Below, in pieces: positions 1 to 8,798 of a stretch of DNA of 64,000 bases. The stretch is from DASUSH01 sp036375215 (GTDB lineage Bacteria; Actinomycetota; Thermoleophilia; Solirubrobacterales; 70-9). Under the pieces are notes generated by a model that saw nothing but the letters and a program-made list of their open reading frames with translations, was not told the DNA's origin and searched no databases. Positions within the stretch are counted from its first letter, which is position 1, and each line of letters opens with the position of its first letter. The stretch covers positions 1-64,000 of the forward strand of contig DASUSH010000097.1 in assembly GCA_036375215.1 (NCBI GenBank). Direction: 5' to 3'. The position numbers and the translations under genes were made by a program.

Positions 1-497
1 GCGGCGGCGAGCGAGGCGGGCGGCAGGAAGAGCGCGACGAGGACGAGGACGAGGCCGGCGGCGGCGACCAGCAGGTTGAGCGTCCCGGCGGTCTCCTCGC
101 TGCGCGCGGTCGCGCCGGCGAGGAAGTCCGCGGCGATGACGGCGGTGAGCGCCGCGGCGGCGGCGCCGGCGGCGAGGCCCGGCCACCAGGTCGCCGTCTC
201 CTCCGAGAGCGAGCCGGCGAACGCGACCGCTCCGAGCACCGTGATCAGGCCGATCAGGACGCCGCGGGTCGCCTCCTTGGGAAGCGAGCCGCGGGCGTGG
301 AGGAAGGCGAGGACGTTGAGCGCGAAGAGGATCGGGATGAACCAGGAGGCCTCGAACCACTCGAAGTCGCTGCCGTCGAGATCCCAGCCGGCGTCGACGT
401 GTGCGAGCACGGACATCAGGAGCAGCGCGAGCATGCCGCCGATGCCCGCGGCGATCGCGAGGCCGAGGCCCTGGCAGATGGCGAGGAAGACGTCCAC
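1..497 (-). CDS. DUF4126-like integral membrane protein (partial, C-terminus outside the window)
   Basis: An open frame runs from a GTG at 497 off the left edge without a stop, giving about 165 visible residues. The N-terminus reads VDVFLAICQGLGLAIAAG, a hydrophobic Gly/Ala-rich start of the kind seen in DUF4126 membrane proteins. Further hydrophobic stretches follow near residues 50-65, 80-95, 110-130 and 145-165, so four or five membrane segments are likely. It diverges from the aminotransferase gene, with 59 bases between the starts. The DUF4126 assignment rests on the N-terminal pattern only; the function of that family is unknown to me. The alternative is an unclassified small permease-like protein. 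Confidence 0.5.
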   Translation of the reverse strand, partial: MDVFLAICQGLGLAIAAGIGGMLALLLMSVLAHVDAGWDLDGSDFEWFEASWFIPILFALNVLAFLHARGSLPKEATRGVLIGLITVLGAVAFAGSLSEETATWWPGLAAGAAAAALTAVIAADFLAGATARSEETAGTLNLLVAAAGLVLVLVALFLPPASLAA

Positions 498-556
498 GGG
501 CGAAGGGCGCAATTTAGTGGTCGCGCCCAAGGATCCCTTTCCGCCAAACTGGGCGG

Positions 557-1963
557 ATGGCAGAACCGCAAGAGCGCGCCGGCGGGCGCGCCGCCGCGTC
601 GCCGCACCGCCGTCCGCACTCGCGGGCGCGCGACCTCGAGCGCTACGCCGGGCTCTTCGCAGCCCGCACCCGCGTCATGCGCTCCTCGGCGATGCGCGAC
701 CTGATGGCGATCACCTCGCGGCCGGAGATCATCTCGCTCGCCGGCGGGCTGCCCGACACCTCCACGTTCCCGGCCGCCAGCTTCGCCGCGCAGATGACGA
801 GGATCGCGCAGGAGTCGGCCGCGCAGGCCCTCCAGTACGGGCCAACCGAGGGCTTCGAGGAGACCAAGGACTGCATCCGGGCGGTGATGGCGGCGGAGGG
901 CATGCAGCCCGATCCCGAGGACCTGATCGTCACCACCGGTGGCCAGCAGGCGATCGACCTGATCACGAAGACGCTCGTCGACCCCGGCGACCCCGTGATC
1001 TGCGAGGGGCCGACCTACCCCGGCGCGGTCCCGGTCTTCTGCGCGTACGAGGCCGACGTCCACCAGGTCGCGACCGACGACGACGGCATGCGCATCGACG
1101 AGCTCGAGGAGCTCCTCGACCGGCTCGCCGCCGAGGGACGCCGGCCCAAGTTCATCTACTCGGTGCCGAGCTTCCAGAACCCGGCCGGGGTGACCCTCTC
1201 CGGCGAGCGGCGGCGGCGGCTGGTCGAGATCGCGCGCGAGCGCGAGGTGCTGGTCGTCGAGGACAACCCCTACGGCCTGCTCCGCTACGGCGGCGAGCCG
1301 GAGGAGCCGCTTTACAAGCTCGATGGCGGCGACTACGTGATCTACATCGGCACCTTCTCGAAGATCCTCTCGCCGGGCATCCGGCTCGGCTGGCTCTGCG
1401 CGCCGCCGCCGGTGATGGAGAAGGTCGTGCTCGGCAAGCAGGCCTCGGACCTGTGCAGCTCGACCCTCACCCAGTACTTCGTGCGCGAGTACTTCGCCGA
1501 GGGCAACTGGCGGCGCTACATCGCCGAGGTCACCGCGATCTACCGCGAGCGCCGCGACGCCATGCTCGAGGCCCTCGAAGCCCACTTCCCGCGGCAGGCG
1601 CGCTGGACGCGGCCCGACGGCGGGCTCTTCGTCTGGGCGACCCTGCCCGACTACATCGACACCGGCGACCTGCTCGCCAAGGCGCTGCGCGAGAACGTCG
1701 CCTTCGTCCCCGGCAGCGCCGCCTACACCGACGGGCGGGGCTCCCACTCGATGCGGCTCAACTTCTCCGGCGTGACCGTGGAGGAGATCCGCGAGGGCAT
1801 CCGGCGGATCGGCGAGGTGGTCGGCGAGCAGGTCGAGCTGTACGAAACCCTCACCCACAAGCAACCGCCCTCCGCCTCCGCCGCGCGTCCGGAGGCGGCG
1901 GGGTCCGAGGAGGGACGACCGGACGGCGGGACCGTCCTCCCGCTGAGGCGCCGGGAGGAATGA
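557..1963 (+). CDS. PLP-dependent aminotransferase, fold type I (2-aminoadipate / LysN-like)
   Basis: A 468-residue class I/II aminotransferase of the MocR/LysN branch, but without the N-terminal GntR DNA-binding domain. Visible landmarks are the substrate-entry motif SLAGGLPDTSTFP near residue 57, the NPAG/N-P-Y cofactor contacts (FQNPAG, EDNPYG) and the Schiff-base lysine in GTFSKILSPGIRLGW near residue 270. Such enzymes transfer amino groups between an amino acid (2-aminoadipate, aromatic or branched-chain) and 2-oxoglutarate in the cytoplasm; the substrate cannot be read from sequence. The last 35 residues are a low-complexity tail. The stop codon overlaps the ATG of the next gene (ATGA), so the two are probably translated together. 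Confidence 0.85.
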   Translation: MAEPQERAGGRAAASPHRRPHSRARDLERYAGLFAARTRVMRSSAMRDLMAITSRPEIISLAGGLPDTSTFPAASFAAQMTRIAQESAAQALQYGPTEGFEETKDCIRAVMAAEGMQPDPEDLIVTTGGQQAIDLITKTLVDPGDPVICEGPTYPGAVPVFCAYEADVHQVATDDDGMRIDELEELLDRLAAEGRRPKFIYSVPSFQNPAGVTLSGERRRRLVEIAREREVLVVEDNPYGLLRYGGEPEEPLYKLDGGDYVIYIGTFSKILSPGIRLGWLCAPPPVMEKVVLGKQASDLCSSTLTQYFVREYFAEGNWRRYIAEVTAIYRERRDAMLEALEAHFPRQARWTRPDGGLFVWATLPDYIDTGDLLAKALRENVAFVPGSAAYTDGRGSHSMRLNFSGVTVEEIREGIRRIGEVVGEQVELYETLTHKQPPSASAARPEAAGSEEGRPDGGTVLPLRRREE

Positions 1964-2886
1964 AGGTCGCGGTCCTCAAGGGCGGCCGCTCGCTCGAGCG
2001 CCAGGTCTCGCTGCGCTCCGGGGCGCGGGTCGAGGACGCGCTGCGCTCCCTCGGCCACGAGGTGATCGCACTCGACGTCGGCGCCGACCTCGTCCGCGAG
2101 CTCCGCGAGCGGCCCGACGTCGCCTTCGTCGCGCTGCACGGCCCCGACGGCGAGGACGGCACCGCGCAGGAGCTGCTCGAGATCCTCGACATCCCGTACA
2201 CCGGGCCCGGGATCGCGGCCTGCATGCGGTGCATGGACAAGGTCCTCGCGAAGCACGAGCTGCGCGCGGCGGGGATTCCGACGCCCGACTGGGTCGCCTT
2301 CAACCAGACCGCCTTCCGCGACCTCGGCGCCGGCGATGCGCTCGGCGACATCGAAGACCGGCTCGGGTTCCCGCTGGTGATCAAGCCGGTTGGCCAGGGC
2401 TCATCGCTCGGGGTCCGGTTCGCGGCCTCCGCCGGGGAGGTTCCCGAGGCGCTCGTCGCCGCGTTCAGCTACGACGACCGCGTCCTGCTCGAGCGCCACG
2501 TCGCCGGGCGCGAGCTCGCGGTCTCGCTCCTCGACGGCGAGCCGCTGCCGGTCGTCGAAGCGGTGCCTCGCGAGGAGGACCGCTACGACTACGAGGCCCG
2601 CTACGAGATCGGCCGCACCGAGTTCACCTGCCCGGCGCCGCTCGACGCCGACGAGGTCGCGGCGGTCGAGCGCGTCGCCCGCGAGACCTGGAGGGCGCTC
2701 GGGCTGACCGCGTTCGCCCGCGTCGACATGATGCTCGGCGACGACGGCCCGCAGGTGCTCGAGGTGAACGCGATCCCGGGCCTGACCGACACCAGCCTGC
2801 TGCCGATGGCCGCGGAGGCGGGCGGCCTCTCCTTCGAGGCGCTCGTCGAGCGGGTCCTGGAGCTGGCGGCCCCGGTCCGGGCCTAG
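1960..2886 (+). CDS. ddl: D-alanine--D-alanine ligase (ATP-grasp), first copy
   Basis: A 308-residue ATP-grasp ligase joining two D-alanines for the peptidoglycan stem peptide. It has the N-terminal LKGGRSLERQVSLRSG motif, the ALHGPDGEDGT loop, the ATP-grasp segment FPLVIKPVGQGSSLGV and the metal-binding end VLEVNAIPGLTDTSLLP. The start is the ATG at 1960, preceded by GGGAGG and overlapping the aminotransferase stop; longer reading frames upstream are shadows. A second ligase lies at 34700. This copy replaces the usual E-H-E of the N-terminal motif by E-R-Q (SLERQVS), so it may differ in substrate use; that is inference. Confidence 0.9.
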   Translation: MKVAVLKGGRSLERQVSLRSGARVEDALRSLGHEVIALDVGADLVRELRERPDVAFVALHGPDGEDGTAQELLEILDIPYTGPGIAACMRCMDKVLAKHELRAAGIPTPDWVAFNQTAFRDLGAGDALGDIEDRLGFPLVIKPVGQGSSLGVRFAASAGEVPEALVAAFSYDDRVLLERHVAGRELAVSLLDGEPLPVVEAVPREEDRYDYEARYEIGRTEFTCPAPLDADEVAAVERVARETWRALGLTAFARVDMMLGDDGPQVLEVNAIPGLTDTSLLPMAAEAGGLSFEALVERVLELAAPVRA

Positions 2887-2916
2887 CGGGGCGAGCGGGC
2901 CGCGTTGACGAGGCGC

Positions 2917-3564
2917 CTAGTCCACGAGCCGCCGCTCCACCGCCCAGCGGCTGAGCTCGTGGCGGTTCGACAGCTGGAGCTTGCGGAGTACCGCGCTCAC
3001 GTGGGCCTCGACGGTCTTCACCGAGATCGAGAGCTCGAGCGCGATCTCCTTGTAGAGGTAGCCGCGCGCGATCAGGCGCAGGACCTCACGCTCGCGGACG
3101 CTGAGCAGGTCGAGCTCCGGGTCTGCTTCGCTCTCCGGGATCTGCCCGGCGAACGCGTCCAGCACGAAGCCGGCCAGCCGCGGTGAGAAGACCGCGTCGC
3201 CCTCGTCGACTCGTCGTACGGCGTCGGCGAGCTCCGTGCCGCTGATGGTCTTCGTGACGTAGCCGCGGGCACCGGCACGGACGATCGCGATCACGTCCTC
3301 GGGGTCGTCGGATACCGAGAGCGCGAGGAACCTCTGAACCGGTCGGTTGCGGGCGACCTGCCGGATCACCTCGGCGCCCCCGCCTCCCGGCATATGGACG
3401 TCGAGCAGGACGACGTCGGGCTTCTCATCGCCGACCATGCGCACGGCTTCCTCGACGGACCCGGCGTCCCCTAACACCTCGACGAGGCCCTCGAGCTCGG
3501 CGCGCACCCCGGCGCGGAAGATCTCGTGGTCGTCGACGATGACGACGCTCGGATTCGCGCTCAT
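2917..3564 (-). CDS. NarL/FixJ-type response regulator
   Basis: A 215-residue two-component regulator. The receiver domain (about 1-125) has the acidic pair VDDHE near residue 11, the phospho-acceptor Asp55 in VVLLDVHMPG and the conserved lysine in YVTKTIS. A LuxR-type helix-turn-helix follows (about 145-210: LSVREREVLRLIARG, then SVKTVEAHVSAVLRKL). It is the last gene of a four-gene operon and its ATG overlaps the kinase stop (ATGA), so the kinase encoded just upstream is its expected partner. The target promoters are unknown; autoregulation of the PspC operon is a reasonable guess. Confidence 0.9.
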   Translation of the reverse strand: MSANPSVVIVDDHEIFRAGVRAELEGLVEVLGDAGSVEEAVRMVGDEKPDVVLLDVHMPGGGGAEVIRQVARNRPVQRFLALSVSDDPEDVIAIVRAGARGYVTKTISGTELADAVRRVDEGDAVFSPRLAGFVLDAFAGQIPESEADPELDLLSVREREVLRLIARGYLYKEIALELSISVKTVEAHVSAVLRKLQLSNRHELSRWAVERRLVD

Positions 3565-4829
3565 CCGCTTCTAGCGATCGGAATCTCCAGCCGCACCTCG
3601 GTGCCCTCGCCCGGGCCCGTGCGGATCTCGGCGCTGCCGCCGTGCCTGCTCATCCGGCCGATGATCGATTCGCGGAGGCCGTGTCGGTCCGGAGGGATCG
3701 CGTCGCGGTCGAAGCCTGGCCCGCGGTCGCGGACGAAGACCTCGGCGCGGCCGTCCTCGAACTCGCCGTAGAGGGCGACCGGGCCCGCCTCCGGGGCGAA
3801 CTTCGCCGCGTTGACCATCGCCTCGCGCGCAGCGGCCACCAGCGCCTCGCCACACTCGTCGAGGGGCGCGTCGCCCACGATCACCGTCTCCACCGGCACC
3901 CCGTGAGTGTCCTCCACCTCGACGGCGGCGCGTCCGAGCGAGGCGGCGATGCCGGCTCGCTCCGCGGCCTCGGCGCCCCGGGAGAGCCAGGCCCGCAGCT
4001 CGCGCTCCTGCCGGCGGGCGAGGTTCGCGACCTCGCGCGGGTCGCCGGCGCGCTTCTGGACCAGGGCGAGCGTCTGGAGCACCGAGTCGTGGAGGTGCGC
4101 CGCGACCTCGGCGCGCTCCTGCGAGCGGATTCGCTCGGCGCGCTCGGCGGCGAGGTTCCGCCCGAGGCGCCAGAGGAACGGAGCGAGGATCAGCGCCAGC
4201 GCGATGATCGCGACCAGGGCCGCGAGGGCGGCATCGCTCGCGGCCTCGAACGCGCCGTTCGCGTAGAGGAAGAGGATCGCGGCGCCGACGACCAGGGCGA
4301 TTCCGAAGCCGCCGCGGTAGAGGCCGCGGGCGCCGGTCCGCTCCGGCTCGGCCGCCGCGCGGCGGGGGCGCTCGTCGCGGCGGCGCGGGCTGGCGTCGGT
4401 CGCCTGCCGGCGCGGCGATTGCGTCTGGCGCCACAGGAGCGCGGCCCCGGCGGCGGCCAGCACGAAGGGCCAGACGAGCGCGTCGCTCCACCAGATCCCG
4501 AGCTCGCGGAACGCCAGCAGGGCCGCCAGCGCGAGGAGCGCCGCTCCGGCCGCGACCTTCCAGCCGCCGGGCGCGACCCCCAGCCAGCGCTCGCCGCGCG
4601 TCGCGTCGGAGGGAAGCGCGACCCACGCGACGACGTATGCGATCAGGGCGAGGCCGCCGGTGAGGAAGACGAGGAGCACGAACCCGATCCGGAGGAGGAG
4701 CGGGTCGAGTGAGTAGCGGTGGCCGAGCCCCGCCAGGACGCCGCCGGCGATCCCGTCGGCCCCGGACCTCGACAGGGCGACGCCGCCCCCGTGGGGAGCG
4801 GCGTCACGATTCGCGGTTGGATCCGTCAA
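3561..4829 (-). CDS. PspC-domain sensor histidine kinase (HisKA_3 / NarX type)
   Basis: A 422-residue membrane kinase. An N-terminal PspC domain (about 18-75, GGVLAGLGHRYSLDPLLLRIG) contains the first membrane helix. Further hydrophobic segments lie near 95-150 and 170-220. The cytoplasmic part has the HisKA_3 phospho-acceptor histidine in EVAAHLHDSVLQTL (about 245), the N box EAMVNAAKFA, and the glycine box VRDRGPGFD. Fusion of PspC to a kinase is a known actinobacterial architecture thought to sense membrane or cell-wall stress. Both its start and its stop overlap neighbours by four bases, so expression is tightly coupled with the small membrane protein upstream and the response regulator downstream. 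Confidence 0.9.
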   Translation of the reverse strand: MTDPTANRDAAPHGGGVALSRSGADGIAGGVLAGLGHRYSLDPLLLRIGFVLLVFLTGGLALIAYVVAWVALPSDATRGERWLGVAPGGWKVAAGAALLALAALLAFRELGIWWSDALVWPFVLAAAGAALLWRQTQSPRRQATDASPRRRDERPRRAAAEPERTGARGLYRGGFGIALVVGAAILFLYANGAFEAASDAALAALVAIIALALILAPFLWRLGRNLAAERAERIRSQERAEVAAHLHDSVLQTLALVQKRAGDPREVANLARRQERELRAWLSRGAEAAERAGIAASLGRAAVEVEDTHGVPVETVIVGDAPLDECGEALVAAAREAMVNAAKFAPEAGPVALYGEFEDGRAEVFVRDRGPGFDRDAIPPDRHGLRESIIGRMSRHGGSAEIRTGPGEGTEVRLEIPIARSG

Positions 4830-5047
4830 TTCTCCGATCTTGACTCCGGCGGATCGTCGAGTCGAGGCTGCCTCGCCTCCTCCAGGCCGCTTACGAGGAG
4901 CACGACGCCCAGCGTCGCGGCGATCGCGGCGCCGAACCAGCCGAAGCCGAGCTCAATGACGTCGGTCTGGTCGAGCATCAGCACCGCGCCCAATGCGCCG
5001 AGGGCAAGGCCGGCGACCAGGGAAACTCGGTCCACCGGCCGGCTCAT
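4826..5047 (-). CDS. small two-helix membrane protein of the PspC operon
   Basis: A 73-residue protein starting at the ATG at 5047, which overlaps the stop of the upstream PspC gene (ATGA); its own stop overlaps the kinase start in the same way. Two hydrophobic helices are visible (about 8-28 and 34-54), followed by a charged tail. The pattern resembles the LiaI/LiaF-type or DUF5668-like small membrane modules that accompany PspC proteins. I do not recognise the family with certainty. Its placement between the PspC sensor protein and the kinase suggests a role in membrane-stress signalling; that is inferred from context only. Confidence 0.7.
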   Translation of the reverse strand: MSRPVDRVSLVAGLALGALGAVLMLDQTDVIELGFGWFGAAIAATLGVVLLVSGLEEARQPRLDDPPESRSEN

Positions 5048-6222
5048 GCCGCGCACTCCGTCGGCGCCGCGGGGTGAGCGAACTTGGAGTCGCGGGCCAA
5101 CCGGTCGTGGTCGTCCCAGCCATCATCGAGAGTGACGTCGTCGTCGCCGATCACGAGGACCTGGCCGCCATCGAGCTCGGCGTCGAGGGACAACCTCGGC
5201 GTATCGGTCGAGCCGATTCCGGCCTCGTCATGCACGTCGAGCCCGTCGGTCTCATTCCCGTCCAGGTCGATGGCTCCCGCCGAGACGTGGGCGTCCGCCT
5301 CCAGGCACACGTCCTCGGGGATGGCCACCACCAGTTGCCCCAGCCCTTGGTCGACGTCGAGGTCCACGACGCGCTCGCGGTCCCAGTCGAGCTCACGCAG
5401 GTCGATGAGCAGCTGTCCGGCAGCGAGCTCGTACCCCGCGGCCGGAATGGCAGCCGCCGAAACCGGCTCGTAGTGCCGCTGGCCGTACCCGCCCTCGAGC
5501 TCGATCCCGGCCGCGGCCACGGTCCCGACCGGGAGGGCGATCGCGAGGGCCGGGACGATCAGCCAGCGCGCGCGGCCGACGAACGCCCCGAACACGAGCG
5601 CCACGGCAGCGGCGATCACGAGGGCGGCCATGACGGCTCCGCCTCCCTCGGCCGTGGCCCAGGCGCTGACCAGCGCCAGCGCGGCCAGCGCGAAGATCGC
5701 GACCACGGTGAGCAGCGCAATCAGGAGGATCCGGCCGATCCCGACCGGGCCGTCCGTGTTTTTCGTCGCGTAGTAGATCGCCGCTCCGACACCGGCGAGC
5801 GCGACGATCCACAGGAAGCCCCAGTCGGGCCCGCCAAACAGGAACCCGGACCCGGCCGTGAGGACGAGGACCGCGCCCACCGTGATGGCCGCGGCGGCGA
5901 CCCAGCGCGAGCGCTGCACCGGGGCCGGCCGGACGCCCTCGCCCTCGACGCTCGGGACGAGCAGCGCGAGGGCGAGGTACGCGATCAGGCCGAGGCCGCC
6001 GAAGAAGACGGAGACCCCGAACCCGATCCGGAAGATGACCGGGTCGACGTCGAAGTAGTCGCCCAGGCCGCCGGCGACGCCGGCGATCATCCGGTCCGAG
6101 CCCGAGCGCACGAGGCGCCGTGGGCGGCGCGGCGGCAGCTCCTCGGTCCGGTTCTCGGTGGTCTCCGACTCCTCGCCGGGCGGCGGTTCGGGCTCCCGCT
6201 CGACCGTGTCTTCGTCGTTCAT
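5044..6222 (-). CDS. PspC-domain membrane protein with LiaF-like C-terminal domain
   Basis: About 392 residues. The acidic then arginine-rich N-terminal 40 residues lead into a PspC domain (about 42-100, IAGVAGGLGDYFDVDPVIFR). At least five further hydrophobic segments follow up to about residue 260. The C-terminal 130 residues are beta-rich (ELDWDRERVVDLDVDQG, then LDGGQVLVIGDD), as in the LiaF/toastrack domains of cell-envelope stress systems. ATG 6222 is preferred over an in-frame TTG at 6234 because GGAG lies just upstream of it. This is the first gene of the operon running down to 2917. Confidence 0.85.
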   Translation of the reverse strand: MNDEDTVEREPEPPPGEESETTENRTEELPPRRPRRLVRSGSDRMIAGVAGGLGDYFDVDPVIFRIGFGVSVFFGGLGLIAYLALALLVPSVEGEGVRPAPVQRSRWVAAAAITVGAVLVLTAGSGFLFGGPDWGFLWIVALAGVGAAIYYATKNTDGPVGIGRILLIALLTVVAIFALAALALVSAWATAEGGGAVMAALVIAAAVALVFGAFVGRARWLIVPALAIALPVGTVAAAGIELEGGYGQRHYEPVSAAAIPAAGYELAAGQLLIDLRELDWDRERVVDLDVDQGLGQLVVAIPEDVCLEADAHVSAGAIDLDGNETDGLDVHDEAGIGSTDTPRLSLDAELDGGQVLVIGDDDVTLDDGWDDHDRLARDSKFAHPAAPTECAA

Positions 6223-6304
6223 CTCGTTCTCCAATCGCAGGTTGCCATCGATTGGATCGAGGCTGTCATCCGCCCCGCGAAACGTCTATCGGGAATGACC
6301 CTTA

Positions 6305-6320
6305 GCGGACCCTCGTCCGC
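6305..6320. terminator. short perfect hairpin between two minus-strand transcription units
   Basis: GCGGAC-CCTC-GTCCGC forms a six-base-pair stem with a four-base loop, 14 bases beyond the stop of the DUF151 gene. There is no U-tract, so it may be only a weak or Rho-assisted terminator, or an RNA end-protecting hairpin. Confidence 0.35.
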
Positions 6321-6333
6321 CCCGGGGCCCTCC

Positions 6334-6825
6334 TCAGTCGGTCCCCTGCGCGAAGTCCTCCGGGGAGACCTCGTCGAGGAAGTCCTTGAACTTCTCGACG
6401 ACCTCCTCCTGGTCCTCGACCTCGTGCTCGAACTCGATCGAGGACTCCTCGATCACTTCCTCGGCGGCGAAGATCGGCGCCTGGCACCGGACCGCGAGGG
6501 CGAGCGCGTCGGAAGGACGGGAGTCGATCTCGACCTCGGAGCCGTTGACCGAGATCGTGATCGAGGCGTAGAAGGTGTTGTCGCGCAGCTCGGTGACGGA
6601 GACCCGCTCACACTTGGCGTCGACCTGCTCGAGCAGGTCGGAGAGCAGGTCGTGGGTCATCGGCCGCGGGGTCGAGGCGCCCTGCAGCTTCATCAGGATC
6701 GCCGCGGCCTCGGGGTGCCCGATCCAGATCGGCAGGAAGCGGTTCCCGTCGACCGTCTTCAGCAAGACGATCGGCTGTTTACCGACCATGTCGAAGCTGA
6801 CTCCATAGATCTGCATCTGCTGCAT
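6334..6825 (-). CDS. bifunctional nuclease family protein (DUF151/BFN)
   Basis: A 163-residue protein made almost entirely of a BFN domain: LPIWIGHPEAAAI near residue 33, the RPMTHDLL motif near 53 and the SRPSDALALAVR motif near 102 are typical. The family is described as having DNase/RNase activity in plants and is widely conserved in bacteria, where its role is unclear. The C-terminal 45 residues are strongly acidic (EVEDQEEVVEKFKDFLDE). It stands between tRNA-Ile and the PspC operon, transcribed on the minus strand, with its own start 12 bases from the tRNA 3' end. Confidence 0.85.
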   Translation of the reverse strand: MQQMQIYGVSFDMVGKQPIVLLKTVDGNRFLPIWIGHPEAAAILMKLQGASTPRPMTHDLLSDLLEQVDAKCERVSVTELRDNTFYASITISVNGSEVEIDSRPSDALALAVRCQAPIFAAEEVIEESSIEFEHEVEDQEEVVEKFKDFLDEVSPEDFAQGTD

Positions 6826-6836
6826 TAGGGCTCCAA

Positions 6837-6910
<74 letters not shown>

Positions 6911-6982
6911 GCGCAGGGACCGCCGATCATAGCGAGAGGTTGGCGCCGCTCAGGCGTGGTTGGCGGGCGCCGGGAGGGGCCC

Positions 6983-7849
6983 TCAGGCCGCCTTGCGGGC
7001 GGCGACCTGCCGGGCGAAGCCGAGCGCATCCTCGAGGTCGTCGAAGCGGAGCTCGGCGCGCAGGCCGTTGCGGGCGACGCTCATCGTCACCTCGTGCCCG
7101 AGCGCGCCCTCGAGCTCCTCGGCGATTCGCTCGAGCGCGGCCTGCTGGTCGGGATGGCGGGTGACGCGCCCCTTCGCCGGGGTCGACCCGGCCCGCTTCG
7201 CGCGGCGCTCGGTCTCGCGCACCGACCAGCCGGCGCGGACCGCGTCGCGGGCGAGGCGGCGGCGCACGTCGTTGCCCTTCGCCTGGAGGATCGCGCGGCC
7301 GTGGCCCTCGCTGAGCTCGCCGGCCTCGATCAGCCCGAGGGCGTCGTCGGGGAGGTCGAGGATCCGGATCAGGTTCGAGATCGCCGGGCGACTGCGCCCG
7401 ACCCGACGCCCAACCTCCTCCTTGGTGAGGCCGAGGTCCTCGACGAGGGTGGCGCAGGCCCGGGCCTCGTCGACCGGATTCAGGTCCTCGCGGGCCATGT
7501 TCTCGATCAGCGCGGTCTGGAGGCGCTGCGGCTCGTCCTCGTCGCGGATCACCGCCGGAACCTCGGCGAGGCCGGCTTCCCGGGCGGCGCGCCAGCGGCG
7601 CTCGCCGGCGATCAGCTCGTAGGTCCCCTCGGGGAGCTGGCGGACGATCAGCGGCTGGATGACGCCGGCGGCGCCGACGGAATCGGCGAGCGCGGCGATC
7701 GACTCCGGATCGATTCGCTTGCGCGGCTGGCTCGGGTTCGGGCGGACGAGGTCGGCGGGGACCATCCGCAGCTCGATCCCCTCCTTCGCCACCGGCTCGG
7801 GGAGGATCGCCGAGAGGCCGCGGCCGATGCCGCGCTTCGGCGGGGTCAC
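6983..7849 (-). CDS. parB: chromosome-partitioning protein ParB (CTPase / parS-binding)
   Basis: A 288-residue ParB. It has the N-terminal GIGRGLSAIL segment that contacts ParA, the ParB/Srx CTP-binding motifs VIQPLIVRQ and AGERRWRAAREAG, the TALIENMAREDLNP motif, and a helix-turn-helix (LTKEEVGRRVGRSRPAISN) for parS recognition. ParB spreads from parS near the origin and loads SMC. The GTG at 7849 overlaps the parA stop (GTGA), the standard parA-parB order. I found no intact consensus parS (TGTTTCACGTGAAACA) in the window. Confidence 0.95.
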   Translation of the reverse strand: MTPPKRGIGRGLSAILPEPVAKEGIELRMVPADLVRPNPSQPRKRIDPESIAALADSVGAAGVIQPLIVRQLPEGTYELIAGERRWRAAREAGLAEVPAVIRDEDEPQRLQTALIENMAREDLNPVDEARACATLVEDLGLTKEEVGRRVGRSRPAISNLIRILDLPDDALGLIEAGELSEGHGRAILQAKGNDVRRRLARDAVRAGWSVRETERRAKRAGSTPAKGRVTRHPDQQAALERIAEELEGALGHEVTMSVARNGLRAELRFDDLEDALGFARQVAARKAA

Positions 7850-8640
7850 GCCGCCTCCCGGGCGCCCGGCGCCGCGCCGGCCCGCTCGCGCTCGGCGAGC
7901 TCGCGCGCGAGCGCGCGGTAGGCGGTCGCGCCGTGCGACGCCGGATCGTGCTCGATCCCCGGGACGCCGAAGCTCGGCGCCTCGGCCAGCCGGACGCTGC
8001 GCGGGATGACCGTCTCGAAGACGGCCGGGCCGAAGTGGTCTCTGAGCTCTCTCTCCACGTCGCGGGCGAGCCTGGTGCGCTCGTCGGCCATGGTGATCAC
8101 CACGCCGGTCAGAACCAGCCGGGGGTTGAGGTCGCGCCGCATCAGGTCGAGGGTCTCGAGGAACTGGACGAGCCCCTCGAGCGCCAGGTACTCGGCCTGG
8201 ACCGGGACGATCGCGCGGTCGGCGGCCGCCAGCGCGTTCACCGTGACCGGCCCGAGCGAGGGCGGGCAGTCGAGCAGCGTCGCCGAGAAGCGCTCGCGGA
8301 CCGGGCCGAGGCTCTCGCGCAGCCGCGTCTCGGAGCGCTCGGAGCGCGGCAGCTCGACGGAGGCGCCGGCGAGGTCCCGGCTCGCCGGCACGATCCAGAG
8401 GTTGTCGGGCCCCGCCGGCCGCGCCGCCTCGGCGAGCGACCCCCGGCCGCTCAGGCAGTCATAGCTCGACGGCGAGAGGTCGCGGCCGAGCCCGAGCCCC
8501 ACGGTCGCGTTGCACTGCGCATCGAGGTCGACGAGGAGCGTCTGCCGGTCGGCGGCGGCGATCGCCGCGGCGAGGTTCACGGCGGTCGTCGTCTTGCCGA
8601 CGCCGCCCTTCTGGTTCGCGATCGCGTAGACGTAGCCCAT
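7846..8640 (-). CDS. parA: chromosome-partitioning ATPase ParA (Soj)
   Basis: A 264-residue deviant Walker ATPase. The start is the ATG at 8640, which puts YAIANQKGGVGKTTTAVNLA (deviant Walker A) at the N-terminus as in all ParA/Soj proteins; the open frame reaches further upstream but its extra 94 residues are low-complexity and unlike ParA. The LLDCPPSLGPVT Walker B region and the VPVQAEYLALEGL motif are present. ParA drives origin segregation on the nucleoid together with ParB. The 158 bases between rsmG and parA hold no gene that I can see. Confidence 0.95.
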   Translation of the reverse strand: MGYVYAIANQKGGVGKTTTAVNLAAAIAAADRQTLLVDLDAQCNATVGLGLGRDLSPSSYDCLSGRGSLAEAARPAGPDNLWIVPASRDLAGASVELPRSERSETRLRESLGPVRERFSATLLDCPPSLGPVTVNALAAADRAIVPVQAEYLALEGLVQFLETLDLMRRDLNPRLVLTGVVITMADERTRLARDVERELRDHFGPAVFETVIPRSVRLAEAPSFGVPGIEHDPASHGATAYRALARELAERERAGAAPGAREAA

Positions 8641-8798
8641 GGGTGCAGTGCGAAACGCGGGTTCCTGGCGCTCGCGGAGGCGAGGGTAGACGAGCGGGCG
8701 GCGCACGGATGGCGCTCGCGGTGCGGAACGGTTCGGAAACCTCGCGTCGCGCGGAACTTCAGGGCATGTGGGAGGAGGTGTTTCGGGGTGCTGTCCGA

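Noticed and set aside
8641..8798. N-terminal extension of ParA through the rsmG-parA gap
   Set aside because: The frame is open, but the extra 94 residues are low-complexity and ParA proteins start right before the deviant Walker A motif; ATG 8640 fits.
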